Part shown: in pieces, positions 1 through 11,599 of the stretch | Layout: every line of letters starts with the position of its first letter | Numbering within the stretch: position 1 is the stretch's first letter | Assembly: GCA_016800925.1 (NCBI GenBank) | Contig: JABCPU010000077.1 | Span: forward strand, 1-64,000 | DNA: 64,000 bases | Direction: 5' to 3' | Source: Suillus spraguei | Taxonomy: Eukaryota > Basidiomycota > Agaricomycetes > Boletales > Suillaceae | Position numbers and translations under genes: made by a program | Notes under the pieces: generated by a model | Database searches by the model: none | What the model saw: only the letters and a program-made list of their open reading frames with translations | Told to the model about the DNA's origin: nothing

Positions 1-106
1 GAAGTGACTCACATTTTCGAGAGTTGCTTGTCATGACTAGCCTGCAGATCTTCATCTTCTGAATTGGAACATTATTAGTGATCACAACACAGAAACGGAC
101 TTCAAC

Positions 107-271
107 TTACGTCCCTTTCTCGTCATCATCTGATGAACGCCGCCTTTTCTTTGGCCTGGTGACTTTCTTTGGGATCTTCTTCAGAGGTACAGCCACTGCT
201 GATTTGGATGAGCTAGAACTGTCGGATGATGAAGATGATGAAAGAGAGGTAGCATGTTTGCGACGGGACAT
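107..271 (-). CDS. Ser/Asp-rich N-terminal exon, unknown, partial
   Basis: A minus-strand reading frame starts at 271 with MSRRKHATS, followed by a polyserine run, a basic stretch (KKIPKKVTRPKKRRR) and an acidic SSDDDEKGT end. A possible donor (GTAAGT on the minus strand) follows directly, so the gene may continue off the left edge. The composition resembles a nuclear, disordered N-terminus. The antisense frame is also open, no domain is recognisable, and no clean in-frame acceptor was found. It may belong to a transposon-associated gene. I do not recognise it. Confidence 0.25.
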   Translation of the reverse strand: MSRRKHATSLSSSSSSDSSSSSKSAVAVPLKKIPKKVTRPKKRRRSSDDDEKGT

Positions 272-550
272 GGTGTAGGACAGAAAGATAATAATCAGTG
301 ATACAGACAAGTGAATATTATTGATATTGAGTGCTTGCCCTTGTTTGGCTCCTATTAGATTGGACTCCGCTGGAATAATTTTTGTATACATATTAGGTTG
401 ATGCATACTATATTGATAACTCTTAAACTTATACCTTTATATTCTAATGTCTCACCCTAGTACCGCCCTCTCTTTCGGACCTGTCGACTGCAGTGACGAA
501 GTCGATGTCGCTGGTAATCACATCTTCATGGACATAAAAAATCTCTTATA

Positions 551-1040
551 TTGCGCTTAAAAGACGCGTCCAGATTCAGGTATATCAAAGACGAGGAAAG
601 TGATATGGAGGCCTCAGAATCGAAGGCTCGCAAGATGAATGATTTTTTTTGGCTCGTTAGTGTACAGACTCGCCTCATCTTTGTAGCGCTTCATCTAGCA
701 GTAAAGACGACCTGGATGCGACATTTGTCTCCAATGAGACAACCTCCATGACTGAGTATGTTTTTCTTTTGCCAGTGTTTAATTCATTTTGTCTGATCTT
801 TATTCAGGGATGACCCCAATCTCTTCACCACAACTACAGTGAAGCTTGCCAGAGTCAGGAAGGACTTTACCTCGAAAAAACGCAAGCTTGGTCACGGTCA
901 CTTCTTTGGAGACGCAGATTCTGTTTGGCCCCCCTGCTGGCCTCATGGATACCGAGATGTTCCTTCATGGCCAATCTCAGCTTTTGAGAACCTTAAGATT
1001 ATGCCTGCTGATGTGGTAGCCATCGATAAAACTACATAAT
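551..1040 (+). other. Unclassified exon-like fragments
   Basis: Two open stretches are separated by an intron-like gap. The first is Ser/Asp-rich near 690-750; the second, from about 808 to 1039, begins with DDPNLFTTT and ends at AIDKTT before a stop. The second is basic near its start (KDFTSKKRKLG). No family is recognisable. They are followed at 1266 by a solo LTR and then by a cyclin remnant, so they are probably fragments of decayed genes. Confidence 0.2.
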
Positions 1041-1265
1041 ATTTTTTCGCATTGTGTTTTCGCCCCTGCTTTCATTTTGTTACACCTTCGTTTCACTTTG
1101 CATCAGTTACAGACACACTCTGCACGAATTATCTCATTGTACGATGTAATTGTAATACTAATAGCAGAATTCAAGTTGTATTTCTTGTCCCACCAAAAGC
1201 ACGCCATGCCTCTAAGTCTTATGAAATATTGATTGACGTGTTATAGATGCTTTGTTTATTCCCAG

Positions 1266-2201
1266 TGTAACGAACATATTGGCGCTGGGCTTAAAACCCC
1301 ATCTTTTGACACTCGTCTCATGTCTACAGGAGTTACCACTTGTCCATGGCCGTCTTACCCCTTTAGCATTACCGGCAGCATCTCACGCTTACCGCACACC
1401 GTACCGACTACTGCACCACATTCCACATACCGATGTCCTCCCATGTCCTTGCCATGTCCGCATAGCTCCATTTGGTGTGTGTTTGTTTTATGTTCATTAT
1501 CACTGATTCCACAGCAAGTCTTATTACATGTTGCCTCGTGCTGCAGTGCCTCGCGCTATGTTTACATATGGTGGTTACTACACTCCAGTGCTACTGATCT
1601 TACCTAGAGTATTCTGGATACATATGATTTAGGATATAAGCACTGCGTACCCCACATGATACAGTACCTGATTTTACACCATTGCACGTACTATAGGTCA
1701 GGATTATTGTCTAGCTCTGGATCTACCCAGTAGTGGACATAGTCTTTAAAGTTCCTTATCGCTCGTTAATCTATCATGCTTGTTCTCCATTACCGCTGGA
1801 CTTTTGACAGTTATTTTGACAGAACTTCTCATGCACTGCTATTTTACCACTGAAAGTACCGCGGCTTTCTTTACTGTTTCTTCGCACTGCTTGCAACTTT
1901 ACCATTACTGCTGATATCATTGCTCAACGCAACTGTTTCTGACTATATCTCAACCACAGTAGCACCGCTACACATGACACTAGTTCCGGTGGCATCATCA
2001 CTGACCATAGCAACTTACTGCTGACCACAGCGCTTCATTCACACATATGTTTGACTTGAACTTGACCATACTAATAGGCATCCCCCTTTAGGGTCGAACA
2101 CTCTTGTTTTCACAAGTGAAGGAGACTAGACAGAGCGCAAGACTCACATACTAACTTAGGAGGTAGTTTATCTACAGCCCAGGTTAGGTTGTATCTTTAC
2201 A
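1266..2201. mobile_element. Solo LTR, family A, copy 1
   Basis: This 936-bp block begins TGTAACGAACATATTGGCGC and ends GTTGTATCTTTACA. It is nearly identical along its length to 6369-7331. It has TG...CA ends with short inverted termini (TGTAA/TTACA). A 4-bp duplication, CCAG, lies at 1262-1265 and 2202-2205. No gag or pol reading frame adjoins it, so it is a solo LTR left by recombination between the two LTRs of a retrotransposon. Superfamily cannot be set from the LTR alone. Confidence 0.82.
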
Positions 2202-2492
2202 CCAGGAAATAGTGACTGACTTTAAACTCAAAATTGCTGGTTTTGGAACATATGCTCCTCTCTCAAGTCAGTGCACACATCACCAGCGCTATACAAGGTT
2301 AGTTTTAACTCAGCATCTCCCTATGTCTCCCATTCAACTACAGATCATATTCCTGTTGTGCAAACTAGGTACACCACCACATTGGTGCATTCTTCTTGCA
2401 TTCCTGTCCCATTATAACTAGACTCCCAGATGTTGACACTTGCACCTTTAGATCAACCTTTGTGACACCACGCGCCTGTTCCACTCATCATT

Positions 2493-3236
2493 ATGGCTGC
2501 TGTTCATGGACCTTTAGTCTCTGCCCATCCTTCCCCATTCCAGAATACCCAGAGTATTCCCCATTTGAGAATGGGCTATCATCCTGCACCTTCAGTGAGT
2601 TTTTTCCGTGCAGTTCATTACCCATCTTTTTGCTTCTCCAGACTCACATTCTCACCCGCCACCCATCTTATGTCTCCCATTCAACTGCAGATTGTATTCC
2701 TGTTGTGCAAACATGGTGAGTAGGTTTCCCATTTATGCGCACAATTCATTACCCATCTTTTTACCTGTCCAGAGTACTGCCCTTCGCCATCTAACTCCCA
2801 AGTAAAGCTTCCCCATTTCACTGCTTATGCTCTTCACTGCACCAAACTCCATACTTCAGTAACCTTTGCTGCCCTCTACTCATGTCAAAGGTCATCTGTG
2901 ATGATACTTACTCCAACAAATCCTGGAGTATTGTAGCCCAGGGCATATTCCAATTACAAGAGATCAACCAGATGGAGCATGAGATGTGTCAGTATCTGGG
3001 GAGCTCAATGTGGATTTTGTAATGCTTGGGGAGTTCGAGGATATGGGCAAGAAGGATTTCATAGGTCAAGGACCTTATCCCACTTACATTCTTCCCTCAT
3101 CTCCCGCCAACAACACCAGATATGCTGTCACCATGTTATTCAACATCAACATCACCGCCAATACCACCAGGCATGGAGGATTGTATGGCTCATATTGTCT
3201 CAGCTTCGTGCGCACCATAATGATATTGTTTTCTAA
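2493..3236 (+). pseudogene. Pcl/PHO80-type cyclin, decayed fragment
   Basis: Pieces of a basidiomycete Pcl-like cyclin can be read in order. A Pro-rich N-terminus begins with MAAVHGPLVSAHPSPF at 2493. Around 2790-2880 come VKLPHFTAYALHCTKLH and VTFAALY. At about 2890-2995 is KVICDDTYSNKSW followed by EINQMEHEMCQYL, the cyclin-box core. At 3000-3110 are ELNVDFVMLGEFEDMGKKDF and GPYPTYILP. The segment that normally links AALYLL to SKVICDD is missing, and the reading frame shifts at about 2997 just before ELNV. Intact family members bind and activate cyclin-dependent kinases such as Pho85. The internal region around 2310-2775 carries short duplicated blocks, which have probably scrambled the N-terminus. 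It lies just upstream of a Plavaka transposase and may have been captured by that element; this is inference. Confidence 0.6.
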
Positions 3237-5176
3237 ATTATCAACATTGCAGTGTGACTTGAGACTCATTGTGCTAGGCAGCAACCTTTCCTTTTTGTGT
3301 ACCAAGATACCACTGGCTCAAGTACCAGTACTGATTAAGGTGCTGATATGACTTAAGTGCTTACATGGAATGGATTTGCAGGATGATACCATTATGAGGT
3401 GCGTCCATGTGTTTCATATATGTCATTTAAGTATGGATATATATCCTCACATATATTAGGGCTTTATTTTAGCTGGCCAGCACCATCCTCCCACCTGAAG
3501 CTCCCACTCCTGCTACTCTCAATGGACGAACTTACTTGCCTTGGATGTGGGAAGGCTTTCAACAGCCAAAGGTGCTTGAGCACTCATGAGATGGTGTGTG
3601 AGACCCAACATGAATTCAGCAAACAAGTCAGCAAGTCTCACCGGCATGTGGAGAAGAGCCGAAAGAGGAAAAAAATCAACCACCAAGATGTCTTGGACGA
3701 AGCTGATGAAGGAGCTGAGATGTGTGATACGGAGACTCACTGCTGGAATGCTCAGGTATGTTTTTGGTGTTTATGTATTTCTTGACTGTGATCATGAGAT
3801 ATATCTCAGAATCACAATATTCCTGGACCCTCGCAATGTTCCCCTGCACATTCCCCACCATTACCTGAGTCCAGCGCAGCTCCCTGGTTTTCAAATTGTT
3901 CTGTGCATGTGATACACATGCCCAAACGATATGCTGACTTTGTTCCTGGTGAAGACATACCTGAAGTACTGCCACCTGAAGATGTTGTATCTGAAGTGTG
4001 GGATGGTAATAATTTAATTCCATTTGAGACAGAACCAGATGCCATGGGATTGTACCAAGTATATCCTACTCATCCTACTCTATTTGCGTGGACCAGTACT
4101 ACCCTTTATACTGTATGTGACACACCAATGTTGCAGACTGGTGAAGATCCGAGGAATGACTCCTCTCAACTACTCACTGGTCCCCCCCTCCTGTTGTCTG
4201 TCACTCCTAAGAACCTGTACTCCACATTTAGTAGTCCAACCGCTGGTCTACTTCTGTGCTGGAAATATTTCAACCCTAACTCAATTTCCGATGATGCTTA
4301 TGACCGAAATGACATACACCATTTCAACATCACTTGGGAGAAAGGCTCATTGCAAAGTACCTTGAGGACCAATCCAACCCCTTCAGTGCCAGTAATGGAT
4401 GGAAGGAGTCATCTGTCTATATTTGTCTTCTGAAAGAAAAAATTAAATGGCCATCCAAAAATGATGCTCCCGAGTTCGAAATTTGAGGTGTGCACCATCA
4501 ATTTCTGACCAAAATTATAACAGAAGTTTTTGAAGACAGTGCAGCGACAACATTCCATATGATGCCGTTTCGTCAGATGTGGAAAGTCTCAGACGAGTGA
4601 AGTATCAAGGTCTTTTTGGAGGCGTATTCTTCCCCTGCGATGCTGGAGGCCCACCCTAAGATTAACTCCCTTCCCCATGCAGCAGACAACAATCAAACAT
4701 GTTGTAGCATCACTCATGATGTATTCTGATTCAACTCACCTTTCCAACTTTGGGGATGCATCACTCTGGCCATTCTATCTATTTTTTGGTAATGAATCTA
4801 AGTATACCTGTGGAAAACTGACAGCTTCCGCATGCCATCATGTTGCATACATTCCTTCGGTAAGTGTTTTTCGAATCTCTCACATCTCTTGCACCTTATT
4901 GACGCAACATTTAGATTCCAGATGATTTTCAGGATTCGTACATTCATGCCTTTGGAGATGCATCTTCAGCGGAAGTGCACACACACTGCAAGTGGGAGCT
5001 TATGCAAACCATTTGGAATCTGCTTCTTGATGATGACTTCATGCAGGCTTACGAGCATGGGATTGTGATCCCTTGTGGAGATGGAATCAATCACAGGGTG
5101 TTTCCGCATTTTTTCACCTATTCAGCTGATTATCCAGAGAAGTCAGTTTTTTTCAGTCACGCGCTTCTTAGGTTGA

Positions 5177-5963
5177 TGTTAAGACTGTACTCAAGGGTAG
5201 AGAGATCCGAAGGGCTTTGGCCTCAGTTCGTGCACTGTGCCCCTTTCTCGAGTAATGCCCCTTATTTCAGGGAGGAGTTATTCGTCCGAAGACCCGGAAG
5301 GAGTTGCGTGACGGATCCGGGTGTCCGAAGGTGTCAAATGATACGTCTGAAGGTTATTCGGAACGTAAGGAGAGGACAGAGATTAAGGCTAGTTTCGGAA
5401 CGAGTTCCCAACTAGAAACTAACGGAGATAGACTATCCGAAGATAGAGTTGGAGATATAGACTATAGGAATCAATCCTAAGTCTCGGAAGGTGACCTAAA
5501 GCGGAAAGTGGCTTAAGTCTGGAGGAGGCAGAATGAGTAGAATCTAAGATGATATTCGAACTAAGGTTCTACGGAGATCTACAAGTGGTTTATATACTGT
5601 AAGTATCTAAGACGGATAATCAGCAAGTCTGGGACCGAGGGCTATGTACGAAGTGTAACGGAAGTCTATTAGTTAATGCACCGCGGATCAGTAAGCATGA
5701 ATCGGAAATGAACACAGGAAATGGATCAGTAACACAGGACGGAAATATACACAGCCGGAATACCGGAAACAGGAGGAATGACGAAAGGAGATAGACACAG
5801 ATATACACAAGGGAGTTAAGGTGCGAGAAGTGAGCACATTCGGATGGGTGGTCCAGGCAGGATCTGTGGACCAGACGGATATGGAATTGATCGGATCTGA
5901 TCGGATATGGTCGGATCTGATCGGATATGGTCGGATCTGAGATTAGAAGTATGGTATATGACA
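5177..5963. mobile_element. Solo LTR, family B, copy 1
   Basis: This 787-bp block begins TGTTAAGACTGTACTCAAG and ends AGTATGGTATATGACA. A perfect 5-bp duplication, GTTGA, lies at 5172-5176 and 5964-5968. It is almost identical to 9523-10278 and in the same orientation. It lies in what appears to be an intron of the Plavaka gene, between SADYPEK and LRAGIKFLGQC. Near the 3' end (about 5889-5940) is a short tandem repeat of the type TCGGATCTGATCGGATATGG, expanded here relative to copy 2. No internal retrotransposon domain remains. Confidence 0.88.
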
Positions 5964-6368
5964 GTTGACATCTTTTCAGGGTCTTGCGTGCTGGTATCAA
6001 GTTTCTTGGTCAATGTCCATGTCCGCGCTGCCTTATCAAGAAGGCTGATGTGTCTGAGATGGGTACAAAACGCAATATGCACAATCACATGTCACTCCAA
6101 TGTGTTGATGATAAGGATCGCCATACCAACATCAAAAAGGCACGCAAACTTATTTTCAAACATGGTGCACCAGTGGACGGTGAGCGAGTCAAATCTATCC
6201 TGAATTCCAAGTCCCTTGTCCCTATACGTGTGAGTACTTGACTGTTACAGTCATATGTGCCCCTATTCATTTTCTCTTGGTCTCCTTTACTTGTATATTA
6301 CATAACATGACTCTGACTCATATGCTCAACGCATCTGTACTATAGTTGCCTTCCTTCTTTGGATACGC

Positions 6369-7331
6369 TGTAACAAACATATTGGCGCTGGGCTTAAAAC
6401 CCCATATTTTGACACTCATCTCACGTCTACAGGAGTTACCACTAGTCCATGGCCTTCTTACCCCTTTAGCAGTAACCGGCGGCATCCCATGCTTACCACA
6501 CACCATACCGACTGCCACACCACGTTCCACAAACCGATGTCCTTCCATGTCCTTGCCACATCCGCATAGCTCCATTTGGTGCGTAGTTTGTTTCCTGTTC
6601 GTTATCACTGATTCCACGGCAAGCATTATTACATGTTGCCTCGTGCCGCAGTGCCTCGCGCTATGTTTACTTACAGCAGTTACTACACTCCAGCGCTACT
6701 GATCTCGCCTAGAGTATTCCGAGTACATACGAATTAGGATATAAGCACCGCGTACCCCACACGATAGAGCACCTGATTTTACACCATTGCACGTACTATA
6801 GGTCAGGATTATTGTCTAGCTCTGGATCAACCCAGTAGTGGACTTAGTCTTTAAAGTTCCCTTATCACTCATTAATACATCACACTCATTCTCCATTACT
6901 GCCAGCATACCGCTGGATTTTTGATTGTTACTTTTGACTAAACTTCTCACGCTCCACTACTTTACCGCTGAAAGTACTGTGGACTTCCTTACTGTTTCTT
7001 TGCACCGCTCACAACCTTACCGCTACCGCTGAGATCACCGCTCGACATCGCTCGCTAGACGCAACTGTTTCTGACTCTATCTTGACGGCGGTAGCACCGC
7101 AACGCACACTAGTTCCAGCGGTATCATCGCTGACCGCAGCAACTTACCACTGACTCAGACACTTGTTTCACAAATAAGTTAGACTTGAACTTGACCATAC
7201 TAAATAGGCATCCCCCTTTAGGGTCGAACGCTCTTGTTCTTACAAGTGAAGCAGACTAGACGGAGCGCAAGACTAACATACTAGTTTAGGAAGTGGTTTA
7301 TCTACAGCCCAAGCTAGGTTGTATCTTTACA
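6369..7331. mobile_element. Solo LTR, family A, copy 2
   Basis: A 963-bp second copy of the 1266-2201 repeat, with the same TGTAAC start and TTACA end. It has its own 4-bp duplication, ACGC, at 6365-6368 and 7332-7335. It is inserted in the Plavaka gene between SLVPIR (about 6230) and the FELGVWKAIFTH segment (about 7800). Its different target duplication shows that it is an independent insertion, not the partner LTR of copy 1. Confidence 0.87.
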
Positions 7332-9522
7332 ACGCACTTACATTCTCACGTCTCTCCTGGTCCATGCGCACATATTGGCTTATTTAAGCACGCCATATTA
7401 CACTTGTATACTTTACTTTAATCTTACTGGGTTTTACCTGGAATATCCTTCGCTTAGGCCTCCAACCTAAGTCGTCTTGAATCGTCTCTAAGTCTAAGCA
7501 CTCCTTAGTCTTAGTCTCTATTCTCATAGAACCTCTTAGACTTGTCTTTGAGGCTGAACCCTTGATAGTACTCAGAACGTGTTCCTTGTACTTTCACCTT
7601 GTCCTTTTCTGGACATTGGAGGAACTCCCCAGCAGACCGTCTGTGTCTTTTCACTGTGCTGGTGATGCCACCCCAGTTCGTAACATTGACATTATATTCA
7701 AACTGTTGCTAATGGGATACAGAACACCTTTTTGGATCATTTTTGTGGCTTCAGATTCAATCTCTTTCTAATGCTCATGGTGGACATGCTGCACGAATTC
7801 GAGCTTGGTGTGTGGAAGGCTATCTTCACTCACTTGTTGTGCATCATGCAGCTGCTGGGGGTGTCGCAATACAAGAGTTGAACTGAAGGTACATCATTCA
7901 ATAGTATCATCTGATAGTATGCTTTTCGTATTGCTGACTACATATGTACTACAGGTACCATCATGTTCCGACGTTTGGGAGGGGTACAATCTGTCGTTTC
8001 CACAAGAACACTTCTGCAATGAAGCGCCTCGCACCTCAAGATTTTGAAGATTTGTTGCAGGTAGATCTTAACTCATTTCATATATGATTTCATACCTGAT
8101 TCTAATTTCAATGTGTGATACCAGTCTTTGAAGGGTTGCTCCTGGACGACCATCACAACACCATCATCCTGGACCTTCTGTTTGACCTCACTACTTGGCA
8201 AGCTTACGCAAAGCTCCATCTCCACACTGAAGACACTCTGAGCTTTTTTGATGGAGCTATGGTCATCCTGGTAACAGTGTTCGAAAGTTCAAGCAGACAC
8301 TTGCGAACACTACCACACAACAGAATTACCTCATGAACATATGGCTCGAGGGTGCCAACAAGCTGCACTGGCCACAAAGCAAGGTGTTTTAGCTAAGGAG
8401 AAAGGAGGTACTTTGCATTGCAGGGTAAAAAAATTAAATATTCAGACTTATTAATTTCACCGCTTGGGGACTACCTGAATACATTCGGATGAGGGGAACA
8501 ACAGACAGCTATAGTACACAACCAGTGAGACTTTTTTTAAATGCTTGACACTCCTCTAATTCTGGTGCAGGGAGAACTACAGCACCGACATCTCAAGCGA
8601 CGTTACCCTTGCACTTCAAAAAAAAGGCAACTACAAATGCAAGCATTGCAAATCAAGATGCCATCGAACAACTTTGTACAAAGGTAATCAATGCTTGGGC
8701 ACAGTTTTCCACCCAACAGGGTACTGATAGACCTCATCATGTGTGGACCTCACCTTCCGACCATTACCACATTGCAAAATCTGCTCGTTCAACTTATGAC
8801 CTCACAGCATGGTTGGGTGAGCTTGGAGATGATCTGGCTGTCAAGGTACATGCTTCTCATTCGTATTAAAAGTTGTATCTCATGATATTAAATAGAACTT
8901 TATTCCTCGTCTCAAAGACCACTTATATGCGCATCTTCGAGGGCTTGTATGCACAGGCGATGAGTACAACTTTACCGATGCAGAGTGGAACTCAGTTCTC
9001 ATCACAGACAACAAGCTCTTCAAACACAGCATCCTTTGTATCAACTACACTACCTACGATCTTTGACACGAGCAAGACTCGATCAATCCTGTACCCATGC
9101 TGATCTCATGGTAATGTCACATGAGGACAATTGCACTCATCCCTACTGGTATGCCTGTCTCATCAAAATTTTCCAGTGAATGTAGAATACTATGAAAACC
9201 TGGGTGCAATACGGTCCCATCCAAAGTGTATCAATTTCCTCTTCATGCAATGGTTCAAGTGTGACAATATTCCCTCTGGGTTCAGTGTAAAGAGGCTCCA
9301 ATGCCTCGAATTCTTTGAGGATGATAACCCCGATGCATTTGGATTTATTGATCCAAAGTGTGTCATTAGAGGTGTGCACATAATCCTGGGTTTCACTTAC
9401 GGTCATTCCAAACAACTTTTCGATCCTACAACTGCATGACATGAGGAAGACCCAGATTGGTATTGTTATTATGTGAATATGTAGGTATGTTTTTTATTTC
9501 ATTGTCTACCAACTACTAATGG

Positions 9523-10278
9523 TGTTAAACTGTACTCAAGGTAGAGAGATCCGAAGGGCTTTGGCCTCAGTTCGTGCACTGTGCCCCTTTCTTGAGTAAT
9601 GCCCCTTATTTCAGGAGGAGTTATTTGTCCGAAGACCCGGAAGGAGTTGCGTGACGGATCCAGTTGTCCGAAGGTGTCGGATATGATACGTCCGAAGGTT
9701 ATCCGGAATGTAAGGAGAGGACAGAGATTAAGGCTAGTTTCGGAACGAGTTCCTAACTAGAAACTAACGGAGATAGACTATCCGAAGATAGAGTCGGAGA
9801 TATAGACTATAGGAATCAATCCTAAGTCTCGGAAGGTGACTTAAAGCGGAAAGTGGCTTAAGTCCGGAGGAGGCAGAATGAGTAGAATCTAAGATGATAT
9901 TCGAACTAAGGTTCTACGGAGATCTACAAGTGGTTTATATACTGTAAGTATCTAAGACGGATAATCAGCAAGTCCGGGCCCGAGGGCTATGTACGAAGTG
10001 TAACGGAAGTCTATTAGTTAATGCACAGCGGATCAGTAAGCATGAATCGGAAATGAACACAGGAACGGATCATAACACAGGACGGAAATATAGACAGCGA
10101 ATACCGGAAACAGAGGAATGACGAAAGGAGATAGACGCAGATATACACAAGGAGTTAAGGTGCGAGAAGTGAGCACATTCGGATGGGTGGTCCGGCAGGA
10201 TCTGTGGACCGGACGGATATGAATTGATCGATCTGATCGATATGGTCAGATCTGAGATTAGAAGTATGGTATATGACA
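9523..10278. mobile_element. Solo LTR, family B, copy 2
   Basis: A 756-bp second copy of the 5177-5963 repeat. It is flanked by a perfect 5-bp duplication, AATGG, at 9518-9522 and 10279-10283. It interrupts the 3' part of the Plavaka transposase between the YYVNM segment (about 9460-9480) and FVDRDMFMRF (from 10303). Small indels and a shorter internal GATC-rich microsatellite account for the length difference from copy 1. Confidence 0.9.
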
Positions 10279-10439
10279 AATGGTGTATATACTATTTTCT
10301 AGGTTTGTGGACAGAGACATGTTCATGCGATTTTGAGGTGGTGCCATTGTTCACAAGGGCATGCAAGAGTGGGATGATATTTTGCAGCGTGAGGGACATG
10401 TTGCCAAAGACTCAGATAGTGAAGCCGGCGAGGATATCA

Positions 10440-10650
10440 AAATGGAGGATGAAGATGGGAGTGATGAGGAACTGGATGAGGGGGATGTTGAAGAGGGTGA
10501 TGAGGGTGATGAGGATGAGGATGAGGATGAGGGCAATGATGATGGCAATGATGAGGACAACGAGGATGATGATGATGATGACAAAGACAACAATGATGAC
10601 AAAGCCAACAATAATGACAAGGACAGGATAATAGCTGAGTATGGTGAGGT
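10440..10650 (+). repeat. GAT/GAG triplet low-complexity tract
   Basis: A run of GAT, GAG and GAC triplets encodes the acidic Asp/Glu-rich tail of the Plavaka transposase. The same tract makes a spurious Ser/Ile-rich frame on the minus strand. Confidence 0.8.
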
Positions 10651-10699
10651 GCTTGACGATGACATCCTCATTGAAGAAGGCTATGGCGCTCTTTAGGTA

Positions 10700-11590
10700 C
10701 TTTCTTTCTATTTGACTTGCATGGTTTTCATTTGTTTTTGTTTTATATTTCTCTATACAATACATGGATGTATCTAAATGTATCTGACATATGTCATACA
10801 GCTACACTACGAAATGAAATATGTCTGACAGATAACGCGCTTGACATCAGTGTGTCGGGGTGACATGTCAAATGTCGGATATAACGGGCGTGATGTCGTT
10901 GGTGGCGTCAGAAAATTCAACATATCAGGTGATGTCTGGATTCGGTAATTTTGGTGATGCACGATCCACTAACAAATAAGCAATGGTCTGAAAGAATGTG
11001 CGCAGCTTGCTGTAGAATGAGAGAGCATGAGACAATCACATAATTGGTGCAGATCCTGCTGCTCTAAAACACATGGCTGATGTGATACTCTGAGGAATCT
11101 CTTTGAAACTCATCAGTGACTCACTGGCATGCCGCCATTTTGAGGTGTCTTGCTCGCAGGCCTGTTGCAAATACACCATATCTATTAGTAGTGCTCCAAC
11201 AAGGTGTGGAGATGAAAGCATTCAACCTTCAGTCATCCCTGTTCATTCTTCCATTGGAGGTTGGTAAAACTAAACAGCGCTTCATAAGTTTGTGGGCGAA
11301 ACGGATGGTCAACTCCGAATGATTCGATCCTCAGACCTCAGATGAAAGAGGCTAATACTGAAATACCTGATTACTATTCATTATACAAGAAATGAAGAAT
11401 AACAATGTAAGTCACGTCGAGTTACAATTCTTCTCCAACTCAAACAGACAGATACCTTATAAATTTAAAAAGCCTACACCTTAATCAACCCCTTCAACCA
11501 CCTCACCCACTCACCAATATCCGGAGTACGAATATAGCTAATGCTGACCACTGCTAGACTTACAGAGGAAGAGCCATTTGGTACTGCGCC
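10700..11590. other. Gene-free stretch
   Basis: No recognisable gene. Around 10845-10950 there are several short GACATGTC- and TGATGTC-like repeats that could belong to the 3' end of the Plavaka element, but no matching inverted repeat was found upstream. A short open frame at 11116-11322 shows no family signature. The 3' UTR of the convergent aldehyde dehydrogenase probably lies at the right edge. Confidence 0.4.
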
Positions 11591-11599
11591 CCCGTTCGA

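Larger units (their letters stand above)
3522..10696 (+). pseudogene. Plavaka (CACTA-like) transposase pseudogene split by solo LTRs
   Basis: The frames and order match Plavaka-family transposases of Agaricomycetes. An N-terminal C2H2-like finger at 3522 (MDELTCLGCGKAFNSQRCL) is followed by PKRYADFVPGEDIPEV and FETEPDAMGLYQVYP near 3915-4065. Then come STHLSNFGDASLWPFYLFFG (4730-4790), GDGINHRVFPHFFTYSADYP (5080-5135), KFLGQCPCPRCLIKKADV (6000-6050), HEFELGVWKAIFTHLL (7793-7840), VPTFGRGTICRFHKN (7960-8010), ILDLLFDLTTWQAYAKLHLH (8165-8225), DDNPDAFGFIDP (9320-9355), the FVDRDMFMRF region (10303-10335) and an acidic tail ending EGYGAL at 10694. The gene is dead. Solo LTRs interrupt it at 5177, 6369 and 9523, frameshifts occur near 7845 and 8490, and a CGA-to-TGA nonsense change lies near 7883. 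Intact proteins cut and join the element ends. I could not identify the terminal inverted repeats. Confidence 0.87.

Noticed and set aside
1266..7331. A complete LTR retrotransposon with the two family-A repeats as its LTRs
   Set aside because: The interior holds cyclin and Plavaka sequence, and the flanking duplications differ (CCAG versus ACGC).
5177..10278. A complete LTR retrotransposon with the two family-B repeats as its LTRs
   Set aside because: The sequence between them is Plavaka transposase, not gag-pol, and each repeat has its own different 5-bp target duplication, so they are independent solo LTRs.
10351..10671. Long Ser-rich minus-strand frame
   Set aside because: It is the antisense of the Asp/Glu-rich triplet tract at the end of the transposase.
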